NCBI GenBank assembly: GCA_001438605.1
Contig: LIDE01000016.1
Span: 1 to 64,000, forward strand
Direction: 5' to 3'
From: SAR92 bacterium BACL16 MAG-120619-bin48
GTDB taxonomy: Bacteria > Pseudomonadota > Gammaproteobacteria > Pseudomonadales > Porticoccaceae
DNA length: 64,000 bases
Part shown: in pieces, positions 10,010-21,159 of the stretch
Layout: each line of letters opens with the position of its first letter
How positions within the stretch are numbered: position 1 is the first letter of the stretch
Translations under genes and position numbers: made by a program
The notes under the pieces: generated by a model
Told to the model about the DNA's origin: nothing
Databases searched by the model: none
Seen by the model: the letters and a program-made list of their open reading frames with translations, nothing else

Positions 10010-10798
10010 TTAAAACAGGGCAAATTTCACGCCCAGCCCGAGCAACAGCGACGCAATCACCGTTTGCAGTACGCCACTGGGAATCTGTCCAGCGAGCTTC
10101 GTGCCCCAATGTACGGCGGGCAGCGAGCCAGCCAAGAGGCAAGCCAAAAGCAGCCAGTCGACATTACCCAGCCAAAAGAAATGTGCCAGTCCAGCCACCA
10201 GCGTTAGCGGCACGGCATGGGCTATATCCGTTCCGACCACCCGCAGGGCAGGCATGCGCGGGTAAAGCCCCATTAGCAACGCCGCACAAAAAGCGCCGGC
10301 ACCGACTGACGACAATGTGACAAACACGCCGAGAAAGATACCAGCAAGGAAAATAATCACATCTGTGTGGCGATCCATAAAGCTAATAGGTTTAGGCGCT
10401 GTCTCGTCGACTTTGCGGCGCAAACGGCCGTTCAGGAGGATCACAGCTGCTGTTAGAACCAACATCACCCCGAGGCTGCGTGTCAGCAGTTCTTTGTACT
10501 CAGACGCATCCGCAAAGAACGTTTTTAGCACAAGGGCTGTAAGGATAGAGGCGGGCACGCTGCCTGAAGCGAGCATTAACACCGTTCGCCATTCGATATT
10601 CTTGTGTCTGTGATGACTGACAACACCACCGGCCTTTGTAATGGCGGCGTACAGCAAGTCTGTGCCTATAGCAACGTTGTAGGGAAAGCCAAATAAGATC
10701 AGCAAAGGCGTCATTAATGAACCGCCGCCGACGCCGGTTAATCCGATTGCGAGACCAACACCGCTTCCCGCGGCTATATACATCAGAATATCCATCAT
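10010..10798 (-). CDS. Sulfite exporter TauE/SafE family membrane protein
   Basis: GSGVGLAIGLTGVGGGSLMTPLLILFGFPYNVAIGTDLLYAAITKAGG; divergent from cysB. Confidence 0.9.
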   Translation of the reverse strand: MMDILMYIAAGSGVGLAIGLTGVGGGSLMTPLLILFGFPYNVAIGTDLLYAAITKAGGVVSHHRHKNIEWRTVLMLASGSVPASILTALVLKTFFADASEYKELLTRSLGVMLVLTAAVILLNGRLRRKVDETAPKPISFMDRHTDVIIFLAGIFLGVFVTLSSVGAGAFCAALLMGLYPRMPALRVVGTDIAHAVPLTLVAGLAHFFWLGNVDWLLLACLLAGSLPAVHWGTKLAGQIPSGVLQTVIASLLLGLGVKFALF

Positions 10799-10986
10799 AG
10801 TTACAACTTGATCACATCAGATAAAAAGGTCGCGCCACTTTAGCAATCTGCGGCTATTCTAAGAAGGAATAGTTTTGTATATTTTTATAGCTTTTTCGTA
10901 TAGTTAGCGATATGTTATAAATCAACTGTTGGTGGCGTGTGGCTGTCCTACACCAATAATTCTGTGACAGGTTTTGAGGGCTTTAA

Positions 10987-11961
<975 letters not shown>

Positions 11962-12000
11962 AGGGGCTGGCTTATAACGCAATGTTGGTGTCGCCATAAA

Positions 12001-12028
12001 AAACCCCAGACAATGCTGGGGTAGTTTT
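12001..12028. terminator. Hairpin terminator between cysB and the convergent cysH-side operon
   Basis: AACCCCAGacaatgCTGGGGTAGTTTT. Confidence 0.7.
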
Positions 12029-12068
12029 AAGTGGATAGCGGGTGCTGCTGGCAACACCGAGCAGGGCG

Positions 12069-12401
12069 CTAGAGAAAATCTAAATCAACATCATTCATGA
12101 TTTCTCTAATTTCATCATCTTCGCTGGTCTGAGCATTGAGCACTTCTTTAACAAATTTGAAGTACACCGTGTAGATCTCTGGGGCCTGTCCATCGCGCTC
12201 CACGATAAAGAATGGCGCGCGGTCAACAGTATGTAAGGCGGCCAAGACCATGCCCTCAGACGCTGGATCAGCTTCGTCTGCAATCACCACGCGGTCAAGC
12301 CGCTCGAGGTGGCCCGCGGCGCGCATTTTCTCTTCCACCTCGCCACATTTCTTGCAAGGTGAGCCATCGGCAAATAGCTTTTTGACCATGGTGATTTTCA
12401 T
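12069..12401 (-). CDS. Thioredoxin-like/glutaredoxin-like hypothetical protein with C-x-x-C motif
   Basis: MKITMVKKLFADGSPCKKCGEVEEKM..; start MKIT chosen, directly downstream of cysH; ORF track extends to 12464. Confidence 0.75.
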   Translation of the reverse strand: MKITMVKKLFADGSPCKKCGEVEEKMRAAGHLERLDRVVIADEADPASEGMVLAALHTVDRAPFFIVERDGQAPEIYTVYFKFVKEVLNAQTSEDDEIREIMNDVDLDFL

Positions 12402-12403
12402 TG

Positions 12404-13129
12404 TTACTTCTCGATATTGACTGCGTGCAACCCACATTCCTTCATGGTCGCTTCCTCCCACCACCAGCGACCTTCTCGCTCGTGTTGGCCCGGGCCTGTG
12501 GGGCGTGTGCAGGGCTCACAGCCGATACTGACAAAGCCTTTATCGTGCAAGCTGTTATAGGGTACGTTGTTCTGGCGAATGTAGTCCCAGACTTGCTGTG
12601 ACGTCCAGTTTGCCAGTGGATTAAACTTCGTCAGCTTGTCATCGGGACGCGCAAAGGCCTTGTCATCCTGCATCACCGGTACCTCGGCGCGGGTGCCGGG
12701 GCTCTGGTCGCGGCGCTGGCCTGTAATCCACGCATCGACGGTCAATAGTTGCTTGCGCAGTGGCGATATTTTGCGAATGCCACAGCACTCTTTGTGGTCA
12801 TCTTCGTAGAAGCTAAACAACCCTTTTTCTTTTACCAGCTTTTCAACGCGCGCAGCTTCTGGATAAACCACATCAATATCGATGTTGTAGTGCTTGCGGA
12901 CAGCTTCGATAAAGCGGTAGGTCTCGGCATGTAACCGGCCTGTATCGAGCGAAAATACGCTGATATCTTTGCGAATTTTGTAGGCCATATCGATAAGCAC
13001 AACATCTTCCGCGCCACTAAAGGAGATGGCGATATTGTCAAAGTTGTCCAATGCGTATGCGAGTATGTCCTGCGGCGACCGCGTGGCAAGTTCGCGTTCG
13101 ATATCAATAACGGTGGTAATGCTGCCCAT
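12404..13129 (-). CDS. cysH: Phosphoadenylyl-sulfate / adenylyl-sulfate reductase
   Basis: [56 protein letters not shown] (two CC/CxxC pairs, APS-reductase type). Confidence 0.95.
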   Translation of the reverse strand: MGSITTVIDIERELATRSPQDILAYALDNFDNIAISFSGAEDVVLIDMAYKIRKDISVFSLDTGRLHAETYRFIEAVRKHYNIDIDVVYPEAARVEKLVKEKGLFSFYEDDHKECCGIRKISPLRKQLLTVDAWITGQRRDQSPGTRAEVPVMQDDKAFARPDDKLTKFNPLANWTSQQVWDYIRQNNVPYNSLHDKGFVSIGCEPCTRPTGPGQHEREGRWWWEEATMKECGLHAVNIEK

Positions 13130-13296
13130 GGCTAGAATCCTGCTGATTTCAAAAGGCGCGACTATAGCAAAGTGCTGGATAGTGTAAAAATAATAAGCTG
13201 CTATACGCTTATAACTTTTTGTATCAACCGCCGAGAATTGCGCCGTATTGTCGAACCGAGTAGAGTGCAGGCAAAAATCAATGGGGAGTTATTTGA

Positions 13297-13914
13297 ATGG
13301 AAATTGCATGTTTGGATTTAGAAGGTGTCTTAGTTCCTGAAATTTGGATCGCCTTTGCGGAAAAGACCGGTATAGAAGCTTTAAGGAAAACCACAAGAGA
13401 TGAGCCAGACTATGACGTTCTGATGCGTTACCGGCTTAAAATTCTTGAGGAGAAGGGCTTGGGCTTAAAGGAGATCCAAGAGGTTATAGCCACTCTAGAA
13501 CCATTGCCCGGGGCTATTGAATTCGTCAATTGGCTGCGCGAGCGGTTCCAAGTAGTCATCTTATCAGACACGTTTTACGAGTTTGCCAGCCCGCTGATGA
13601 AGCAGCTCGGTTATCCCACGCTTCTCTGTCACAAGTTAGAGACGGACGAGCGGGGCAGAGTGGTCAAGTATCACCTGCGCCAAGCCAACCCAAAGCGTCA
13701 GGCAGTGGTGGGCTTTAAAAGCATGTATTACAGAACCATTGCTGCGGGTGATTCGTATAACGATACGACAATGCTTGCAGAGGCAGACGCTGGGATTTTA
13801 TTTCATGCGCCGCAGAATGTGATTGACGAGTTCCCACAGTTTCCGGCAGTCCACAGTTTCGCTGATTTAAAGAGAGAATTTATACGTGCAAGCAATCGGA
13901 ATTTGGCGCTTTAG
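13297..13914 (+). CDS. thrH: Bifunctional phosphoserine phosphatase/homoserine phosphotransferase ThrH
   Basis: MEIACLDLEGVLVPEIWIAFAEKTGIEALRKTTRDEPDYDVLMRYRL; GDSYNDTTMLAEAD; next to cysH as in Pseudomonas. Confidence 0.93.
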   Translation: MEIACLDLEGVLVPEIWIAFAEKTGIEALRKTTRDEPDYDVLMRYRLKILEEKGLGLKEIQEVIATLEPLPGAIEFVNWLRERFQVVILSDTFYEFASPLMKQLGYPTLLCHKLETDERGRVVKYHLRQANPKRQAVVGFKSMYYRTIAAGDSYNDTTMLAEADAGILFHAPQNVIDEFPQFPAVHSFADLKREFIRASNRNLAL

Positions 13915-13982
13915 AGATTGTCTTTAACAGGGTTTAGGTTTCTAATAGGTCGCCTTACCCCTCCACTAACTCAGTTGCTTTT

Positions 13983-14681
13983 ATGAATAGCAAAACCTCA
14001 AGTGCAGAACGTATTCGCGAAAAGAAGAAGCTTTTTGTGGCCCGTGAGCAAAAGATCATTGATGCTGCACTTGAGTTGTTTTTGTCGGAAGGCATCGATC
14101 GCGTCACCGTGTCGCGTATTGCCGCAAAAGCGGGCATAGGCAAAGGCACCGTCTACAAACATTTTTTAACTAAGAACGAAATTCTTATCCGTATTATGCT
14201 CGACCATGAGGAGAGCATAACCCAAAAGTTAGCGGCTGGAATCGCGAAATCGGAAAAGGGCGAGTCTGGGGCTGCGGCCAAAGCCTATTTTGAGTCTCGC
14301 CTGGCGCGACCAGAGCTTGATCGTTTAGTACAGCACTTGGAGGTTCGTCTAATTGATGAGCCGGACGTTGCAGAGCAACTTGATCAGCTGCACAAGATGC
14401 GACGTTCCAACGAAGATTCGCTCAACAGCATGATCACGCGCTTGATTGACCGCGGTGTCCTTGAAGATGTGCCGCCACACTATCACTACCTCGGCTGCTG
14501 GGCGCTGGCGCAAGGCGCGGTGGAGCTGTGCTTCAGTCGCAGCTGGAACTACCGTCTCGACAGTGAAGACCTGATGAAATTTATCACGGGTATAGGTGTA
14601 ACAATGGGCAATCGTGGCCAGTACCGCGATCTTTCATCCAATAAATCTTCGCGCAGCAAGCCTGCGTCGACAAAAGGCTAA
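13983..14681 (+). CDS. TetR/AcrR family transcriptional regulator
   Basis: IIDAALELFLSEGIDRVTVSRIAAKAGIGKGTVYKHFLTKNEIL HTH. Confidence 0.93.
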   Translation: MNSKTSSAERIREKKKLFVAREQKIIDAALELFLSEGIDRVTVSRIAAKAGIGKGTVYKHFLTKNEILIRIMLDHEESITQKLAAGIAKSEKGESGAAAKAYFESRLARPELDRLVQHLEVRLIDEPDVAEQLDQLHKMRRSNEDSLNSMITRLIDRGVLEDVPPHYHYLGCWALAQGAVELCFSRSWNYRLDSEDLMKFITGIGVTMGNRGQYRDLSSNKSSRSKPASTKG

Positions 14682-14690
14682 ACGCGCTTT

Positions 14691-15269
14691 ATGCCTGTCT
14701 CTCTCGAGAGCTTATTTTCTGACCTTCTCGTTTTGCAGCAGGCATCTGCATCAGGATTACCACCAGTTCATCTGTGGAACCCCCCGTTAAGCGGTGATAT
14801 CGATATTGTCATCGACCGTGAAGGGCGCTGGATTCACGAGGGCGTCGAAATAAAACGGGCACCCTTAGTAAAACTGTTTGCGTCAATCTTGCGCATGGAG
14901 CAAAGCGAGTACTTCTTAGTAACGCCTGAAGAGAAGTGGCGTATAACCGTGGAGGTCGCCCCTCTGTACGTTATTTCTGCCAGTCACGACATACGTGAAG
15001 GGCAGCAAGCCGTGGTGCTAACTACCTCGACTGGGGATGTGGTTGTGGTTGATAAGGCGCATCCACTCTGGGTAGAGCAGGCGGAAAACTCTGACCAGCC
15101 GTTGCCGCTGGTGTTAGTACGCGACAATCTTACCGCCTTGATTGGCCGCAATGTTTTTTATGATTTAGTCGATAGAGCACTGCATGCGAGTGGCGATGAA
15201 GCGGCCACAGATGCTCTCTATCTCTCCAGCATGGGCGATCAGTTTTTGCTGGGGTATGCGGGCGCTTAG
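14691..15269 (+). CDS. DUF1285 domain-containing protein
   Basis: PPVHLWNPPLSGDIDIVIDREGRWIHEGVEIKRAPLVKLFASILRME. Confidence 0.85.
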   Translation: MPVSLESLFSDLLVLQQASASGLPPVHLWNPPLSGDIDIVIDREGRWIHEGVEIKRAPLVKLFASILRMEQSEYFLVTPEEKWRITVEVAPLYVISASHDIREGQQAVVLTTSTGDVVVVDKAHPLWVEQAENSDQPLPLVLVRDNLTALIGRNVFYDLVDRALHASGDEAATDALYLSSMGDQFLLGYAGA

Positions 15270-15294
15270 TTGGCGCTATGTGAGTAATCGATAT

Positions 15295-15328
15295 AAAAAA
15301 ACCCGCACCTGAGATGCGGGTTTTTTTG
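15295..15328. terminator. Bidirectional Rho-independent terminator
   Basis: AAAAAAACCCGCAcctgagaTGCGGGTTTTTTT between convergent genes. Confidence 0.92.
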
Positions 15329-15374
15329 TAGGTTTTCAGCGGCAGTTCGCCGCGCTTCACATGCAGATAAAACC

Positions 15375-17000
15375 TTACATAGCAGGATAGTTCGGCCCGC
15401 CAGACCCTTCTGGAACAACCCAGTTGATATTTTGACCCGGATCCTTGATGTCGCATGTTTTGCAGTGAACACAGTTCTGCGCATTGATCTGAAAGCGCGG
15501 TGTACCGTCAGCATTTGCCACTACTTCATAGACACCAGCAGGGCAGTAGCGCTGAGCGGGTTCGTCGTACATGGGCAAATTCACCGCAATCGGGCGATCC
15601 GGATCCGCCAAAACGAGGTGGCAGGGCTGATCTTCTTCGTGGTTAGTGTTCGACATAAACACTGATGACGCCTTATCGAAACTCAATTTTCCATCGTATT
15701 TTGGATAGTTGATCTTGGCGCATTCCGCCGCCGGCTTCAGTGTTTCGTGGTCAGCCACTTTGTCCGACATCGTCCATGGCAGTAAACCATTAAAAATATT
15801 GATGTCGATAAACGCGTAAGCGGAACCGATTATATTGCCAAACTTGTGCTGCGCTGGACCAAAATTGCGCTGCATATGCAGCTCTTTATAAGCCCAAGAG
15901 TTTTTGTAAACGGTCGCGTACTGCTCCAGATCGCTGTTGCTCTTATCTGCTGCGAGCGCTTCTGCGACTGTTTCTGCCGCCAGCATGCCCGACTTCATGG
16001 CGGTGTGACTGCCTTTGATTTTTGCGAAGTTGAGTGTACCCGCATCATCGCCAATCAGAATTCCGCCGGGGAAGGACATTTTCGGCTGAGACTGCAGGCC
16101 GCCCTTTAAAAGCGCACGCGCACCATAGGTTAAACGCTCACCGCCCTCAAGATACTTGGCGATTTGTGGGTGATGCTTGTAGCGCTGAAACTCATCGTAA
16201 GGGCTCACGTGTGGATTGGTGTACGACAGATTGGTAATCAAACCCACGGCAACCGTGTTGTCTTCGAGATGATATAAAAAACCACCACCTAGGGATTTGC
16301 TTTCATCAAGAGGCCAGCCTGCGGTATGAACCACCAATCCAGGCTTGTGCTGATCGGCTGGGACCTTCCATAACTCTTTGATACCGATACCGTAATGCTG
16401 GGGGTCTTTACCCTCATCTAAACGGTACTTGGCAATAATTTGCTTACCGAGATGTCCGCGACAGCCTTCAGAAAAGAGGGTGTATTTGGCACGCAGCTCC
16501 ATGCCTTGCATGTAGGAGCCTTTCTGCTCGCCGTTGTGACCGATGCCCATATCGCCGGTTGCAACGCCTAGCACTTCATTGTTTTCACCGTACAGCACTT
16601 CAGAGGCAGCAAACCCAGGGAATACTTCAACGCCGAGATTTTCCGCCTGCTCAGCGAGCCAGCGACATACTTTGCCCAAACTGACAATGTAGTTGCCATG
16701 GTTGTGCATTGTTTTTGGCGCGAAAAAATTAGGTACTTTAATGCTCTTGGTGGCACCGGTGAGAACAAAGATATTGTCATCGGTGACTGGCGTGAGCAGC
16801 GGGGCGCCCATCGCTTCCCAGTCAGGAAATAGTTCGTTTAATGCGGTTGGTTCGAGCACCGCTCCGGAAAGAATATGAGCACCGACCTCGGATCCCTTTT
16901 CGACGACACAGACCGAAATGTCGGCATTGATTTGTTTGAGTCGACATGCAGCGGCGAGACCAGAAGGGCCTGCACCGACGATGACAACGTCATAATCCAT
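15375..17000 (-). CDS. Electron transfer flavoprotein-ubiquinone oxidoreductase
   Basis: YDVVIVGAGPSGLAAACRLKQ; C-terminal 4Fe-4S CVHCKTCDIKDPGQNINWVVPEGSGGPNY; start MDYDVV (ORF extends to 17069). Confidence 0.96.
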   Translation of the reverse strand: MDYDVVIVGAGPSGLAAACRLKQINADISVCVVEKGSEVGAHILSGAVLEPTALNELFPDWEAMGAPLLTPVTDDNIFVLTGATKSIKVPNFFAPKTMHNHGNYIVSLGKVCRWLAEQAENLGVEVFPGFAASEVLYGENNEVLGVATGDMGIGHNGEQKGSYMQGMELRAKYTLFSEGCRGHLGKQIIAKYRLDEGKDPQHYGIGIKELWKVPADQHKPGLVVHTAGWPLDESKSLGGGFLYHLEDNTVAVGLITNLSYTNPHVSPYDEFQRYKHHPQIAKYLEGGERLTYGARALLKGGLQSQPKMSFPGGILIGDDAGTLNFAKIKGSHTAMKSGMLAAETVAEALAADKSNSDLEQYATVYKNSWAYKELHMQRNFGPAQHKFGNIIGSAYAFIDINIFNGLLPWTMSDKVADHETLKPAAECAKINYPKYDGKLSFDKASSVFMSNTNHEEDQPCHLVLADPDRPIAVNLPMYDEPAQRYCPAGVYEVVANADGTPRFQINAQNCVHCKTCDIKDPGQNINWVVPEGSGGPNYPAM

Positions 17001-17298
17001 ATATTCTCGTTCCAAGGGAAATCTCCACGGTATTATTTGAATTTTAAGTATGTATTTTACAAGCATCATATAGGCATAGCTATAGTCTACATAAATAACC
17101 AGAATTGATATGCGCGCAGGGCGCTTTAGACTGACTCACTGGTCGTATTACAAAAGCCGTTGCCTTGATTTATGTGGCCTAGATAGGCAATATGTGCGTC
17201 CGTAAATTTGGCCTGTGCTAACCTGTGCTCCAGCGGCATAAGTCAGCCTGATACGCCCCAGAATTCCATTAACAATTAACCATGTAAAAAGGAAAACC

Positions 17299-18048
17299 AT
17301 GAAAGTACTGGTCGCCGTAAAACGTGTTGTTGATTACAACGTCAAGGTTAGACCTAAGTCTGATGGTACAGATGTCGACTTGGCTAACGTAAAAATGTCT
17401 ATTAACCCTTTCTGTGAAATCGCCGTTGAAGAAGCTGTGCGTCTCAAAGAGAAGGGTATTGCCACTGAAATTATTGCTGTGTCGGTTGGACCGCAACAGT
17501 CGCAAGAGCAACTTCGCACAGCGTTGGCGCTAGGTGCCGATCGCGCGATATTAGTTAACACTGACGATGCGCTTGAGCCCTTAGCCATCGCCAAGTGCCT
17601 AAAAGCAGTGTGTGATGCCGAATCTCCAGAATTAATCCTGCTCGGCAAGCAAGCGATCGACGGTGACAACAATCAGACAGGCCAGATGCTTGCAGCACTG
17701 CTCGGCTGTGGTCAAGCGACTTTTGCCTCTGAGCTGTCTATTGACGGCACCAACGTCAGTGTGATTCGCGAAGTGGATGGCGGATTACAGACGTTGGCCC
17801 TAACGCTCCCAGCGATTGTGACCTCTGATTTGCGCCTCAATGAGCCGCGCTACGCGTCACTGCCAAACATTATGAAAGCGAAGAAAAAGCAGCTCGATAT
17901 GATGACGCCTGCCGATCTCGGCGTAGATATTAGCGCTCGCGTCAAACTTCTGGGTGTTGAGCTTCCTGCGTCGCGTCAAGCGGGCATCAAGGTTGCCGAC
18001 GTTGCAGCACTTGTTGATAAACTTAAAAACGAAGCGAAGGTGATCTGA
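17299..18048 (+). CDS. etfB: Electron transfer flavoprotein beta subunit
   Basis: [49 protein letters not shown]. Confidence 0.97.
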   Translation: MKVLVAVKRVVDYNVKVRPKSDGTDVDLANVKMSINPFCEIAVEEAVRLKEKGIATEIIAVSVGPQQSQEQLRTALALGADRAILVNTDDALEPLAIAKCLKAVCDAESPELILLGKQAIDGDNNQTGQMLAALLGCGQATFASELSIDGTNVSVIREVDGGLQTLALTLPAIVTSDLRLNEPRYASLPNIMKAKKKQLDMMTPADLGVDISARVKLLGVELPASRQAGIKVADVAALVDKLKNEAKVI

Positions 18049-18977
18049 TGAGTATTCTGGTGATTGTTGAGCACGACAACAGCAGTTTGAAGCCTGCTAC
18101 CCTGAACTCCGTAACGGCCGCGCAAGCAATTGGCGGTGACATTGATCTTTTAGTGGCCGGTGCGAATTGCCAGTCCGTTGCGGCTGAGGCGGCGAAAGTG
18201 GGCGGTATCCGTAAAGTGTTGGTGGCTGATAATGCGGCCTATGCACATAGTTTGGCGGAAAACGTTGCACCGTTGATTGCTGAGGTTGGCGCAGGTTACA
18301 GCCATATCCTCGCGACAGCGACAACCACGGCCAAAAACATTATGCCGAGAGCAGCTGCATTGATGGATGTTCAGGCGATTTCTGAAATCAGTGCGGTTAT
18401 CAGTGCTGATACCTTCAAACGCCCGATCTACGCAGGCAACGTCATTGCCACTGTGCAGAGCAGCGACGCGATCAAAGTGCTGACTGTGCGCGGTACGGCC
18501 TTTGACGCAGCGTCTGCGGATGGCGGTTCGGCAGCCATTGAAGCAGTGGCGTCGGCCCATGATGCAGGTAAGTCTGCATTTGTAGGCGAAGAAGTGGCCA
18601 AATCTGACCGTCCAGAACTGACAGCCGCGAAAATTGTGGTATCAGGTGGTCGCGGTATGGGTAATGGTGAGAATTTTAGCTTGATCTACAGCTTGGCTGA
18701 CAAGCTTGGTGCTGGTGTTGGCGCATCCCGTGCAGCAGTTGACGCAGGCTTTGTGCCAAACGATATGCAAGTAGGGCAGACGGGTAAAATTGTTGCGCCT
18801 GACCTGTATATTGCGGTGGGCATTTCTGGCGCTATTCAGCACTTAGCCGGTATGAAAGACAGCAAAGTGATTGTGGCCATCAACAAAGACGAAGAAGCAC
18901 CGATTTTCTCGGTGGCTGACTACGGTTTGGTTGCTGACTTGTTCAGTGCACTGCCTGAGTTGGAAGCTGCTATTTAA
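18048..18977 (+). CDS. etfA: Electron transfer flavoprotein alpha subunit
   Basis: [91 protein letters not shown]. Confidence 0.97.
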   Translation: MSILVIVEHDNSSLKPATLNSVTAAQAIGGDIDLLVAGANCQSVAAEAAKVGGIRKVLVADNAAYAHSLAENVAPLIAEVGAGYSHILATATTTAKNIMPRAAALMDVQAISEISAVISADTFKRPIYAGNVIATVQSSDAIKVLTVRGTAFDAASADGGSAAIEAVASAHDAGKSAFVGEEVAKSDRPELTAAKIVVSGGRGMGNGENFSLIYSLADKLGAGVGASRAAVDAGFVPNDMQVGQTGKIVAPDLYIAVGISGAIQHLAGMKDSKVIVAINKDEEAPIFSVADYGLVADLFSALPELEAAI

Positions 18978-19005
18978 AGGCAGGCTGCAGGGCTGTTGTG
19001 AATGT

Positions 19006-19034
19006 AAAAAGGCTCCCTAGGGAGCCTTTTTTTT
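19006..19034. terminator. Rho-independent terminator after etfA
   Basis: AAAAAGGCTCCCTAGGGAGCCTTTTTTTT. Confidence 0.92.
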
Positions 19035-19102
19035 GGCTTTTGCAGACTAGCGGGCGAGGTCTGGTAACGAGGTCTTGTAAAGAGCTTCTCGCGAGGCTGC
19101 GG

Positions 19103-19726
19103 CTATCTTTTTTGTTTTGGGTTGCGCTCATGCTTGCGTTCATTTTGGGCACCGCCTTTTTTGTACGACTTATCGGTTTCCACCCCACGTTTTTCTGCTC
19201 GCTCGTTGTGCCTGTCATCGTCACTTGGCCTGTGCACATCATGCTCAATCGAACGGCCACGCTGGTGCGGCGGCAAGCTACGTACCTCGTCTGATCGGCG
19301 GTGATGTGCAGCGGGAGGTCGCTCGCGCAGCGCCTTGCGGGCATCAATTGCCTCGCGACGCTCTTCGGGGCTCATATTTTGCCATTGGTCGCGCAGCTCT
19401 CGGCGCTGCTCTGGGGGCATCTGCTGAAATTTCTGACGGGCATTGCGGACCTGTTGCCGCTCTTCAGGTGACATTTTCTCCCATTCTTGGGCTCTATTTT
19501 TCAGGTTTTTGTCGCCTGCTCGGCGCAGCATTTGCTGTTGCTGTCGTGGGGTTAAGCTGTCCCAGCGATTGGCGATAGGTGCCAGCGTCTGGCGCACGTC
19601 ATCTGGAAGGTCGCGCCAAGCAATTGCATCTGGCTCCTGAGGCGACTGCGCGGCGGCAGGTAACGCACTGCCGATAAACAGCGTGAAAAGCAGAGTGTAG
19701 AAGTAAGTTTTTATCATCATTTTCAA
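19103..19726 (-). CDS. DUF3106-type secreted protein with repeated W..MSPEER motifs
   Basis: Signal peptide (TYFYTLLFTLFIGSALPAAAQ), WDSLTPRQQ / WEKMSPEERQQ / MPPEQRREL / WQNMSPEERRE. Confidence 0.8.
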   Translation of the reverse strand: MKMMIKTYFYTLLFTLFIGSALPAAAQSPQEPDAIAWRDLPDDVRQTLAPIANRWDSLTPRQQQQMLRRAGDKNLKNRAQEWEKMSPEERQQVRNARQKFQQMPPEQRRELRDQWQNMSPEERREAIDARKALRERPPAAHHRRSDEVRSLPPHQRGRSIEHDVHRPSDDDRHNERAEKRGVETDKSYKKGGAQNERKHERNPKQKR

Positions 19727-19735
19727 CCGCTAGAG

Positions 19736-20062
19736 TTAGGTCTCCGATTGGGCCAGCCAAGTGTAAAAATCAAGATCTTCGTACAGGTCGAGATTGTCTT
19801 CTGTTATGTCAGACTGAAAACTGCCACTAACCGTTTCTGTTACCGGTTTTGAGTGATCGAACGGCATGAAAAACACGCTAACCAGCATTACAGACGCGAG
19901 AGACGTAGCCATCGCAGGCCAAAAAAAGCGGCTTTTAGCGGGCCTGTGCTGGGCTAGGGCATTTTTTCTGGCCTGCGCCAGACGAAACAGATCGTCGGCA
20001 GCGGTGTCGTTTTCAATGGCCTGCAGATCGCTCTGCAATAGGCGCTCTGTATGGTTATTCAT
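19736..20062 (-). CDS. Small single-TM protein, putative anti-sigma factor
   Basis: One TM helix (FFWPAMATSLASVMLVSVFFM), overlaps sigma factor gene stop. Confidence 0.6.
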   Translation of the reverse strand: MNNHTERLLQSDLQAIENDTAADDLFRLAQARKNALAQHRPAKSRFFWPAMATSLASVMLVSVFFMPFDHSKPVTETVSGSFQSDITEDNLDLYEDLDFYTWLAQSET

Positions 20063-20687
20063 TCCAATAGTCCTCCAGAGAGTGTCGCAGCGAGTGCATC
20101 GCTCTTGAATAATGGGTTTTCACACTGCCTTCGGTACAGCCCATGCACTCCGCAGTGAGCGCTGTGCTCATACCGTCCCAGCAGCGCAGCATAAAGGCCT
20201 CGCGCTGCCGTGTGGGGAGGCCTTCAACAGCCTCGGTAAGTCTTTCTATCTGTTGTTGGCGCACAAACATCTGATCGGGTGTTTGCGAGTGGTGACCTTC
20301 GGCGCGGTCAATAAGATCACCACCTTCATCATCCGCTTTCATGCCCCAGCTTGCCAAGCGCAATAATCGATTTTTAACGGCATTGCGTCGGTAGTAGTCC
20401 GTAATTTTGCCGTTGAGTATGCGGTAAAAAAGCGGCCGCCACTCCTCGGCGGTGTTGGACGAGTATTTCTGCACCAATTTGTACATACTGTCCTGAACAA
20501 TATCCAGTGCATCTTCGCGGCTGCCCGTGGCCATTCTAGCCATTTGGAACGCACGCCGTTCAATGTCTCTGAGAAAAGTATCCATTGAGACGTGCGAGGT
20601 TTCTTCTCTCATCCTAAAGAGTTCCTCGTGGCAGTAGGTGCGAGCCATCGACAAGGAATAGCCACAGTCACTAATCGCGCTCGCCAT
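20055..20687 (-). CDS. RNA polymerase sigma factor, sigma-70 family (ECF type)
   Basis: ERRAFQMARMATGSREDALDIVQDSMYKLVQKY (region 2), LPTRQREAFMLRCWDGMSTALTAECMGCTEGSVKTHYSRAMHSLR (region 4); true start may be downstream. Confidence 0.88.
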   Translation of the reverse strand: MASAISDCGYSLSMARTYCHEELFRMREETSHVSMDTFLRDIERRAFQMARMATGSREDALDIVQDSMYKLVQKYSSNTAEEWRPLFYRILNGKITDYYRRNAVKNRLLRLASWGMKADDEGGDLIDRAEGHHSQTPDQMFVRQQQIERLTEAVEGLPTRQREAFMLRCWDGMSTALTAECMGCTEGSVKTHYSRAMHSLRHSLEDYWNE

Positions 20688-21096
20688 AATCTAAAATATT
20701 GTCCATTAGTAATACAAATGCCATCCATTCCAAGTAATCGTTGTCATCATGGTGGTGCCTATGGGCTGCGCCGTGACGGTGATATTGCAGGTAATGGCGA
20801 TGATGCCTATCATAATCTCGCTGGTGAAAACGGTCAGAGTAATAATGCTGACTGTGACGACCATTAAACTGGCCGCCGTAGCTAAAAGCAGGGCGCTGAT
20901 GTCCGTAGTGATGGCCGCGCTTGCGCTCGTGCTTGTAGGCTTTTTCACGGGCATTTGACCGATAGTATCGATCATAGTGCTCAGACTGGTCGCGCGCCCG
21001 ATAATTTTTTCCTGATCTATCGTGATCTGCCAAGGCTACTGTGGGGAAACTCAGCAGGCCAGTGCAGATAGCCACTAACATTATTTTCTGTTTCAT
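20671..21096 (-). CDS. Secreted His/Tyr/Arg-rich hypothetical protein
   Basis: Signal peptide MKQKIMLVAICTGLLSFPTVALA then HRHYLQYHRHGAAHRHHHDD; heads the sigma-factor gene set. Confidence 0.65.
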   Translation of the reverse strand: MKQKIMLVAICTGLLSFPTVALADHDRSGKNYRARDQSEHYDRYYRSNAREKAYKHERKRGHHYGHQRPAFSYGGQFNGRHSQHYYSDRFHQRDYDRHHRHYLQYHRHGAAHRHHHDDNDYLEWMAFVLLMDNILDYGERD

Positions 21097-21159
21097 AACG
21101 TTCTCCTTGTGAATAGATTACGGTATGTAACGCAGGTGCAGGAACGGGGTTGACAGCGG

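Noticed and set aside
20706-20975. 89-aa ORF overlapping the His-rich secreted protein
   Set aside because: Low-complexity alternate frame of the His-rich gene (ITT/TTM-rich); the signal-peptide frame is preferred.
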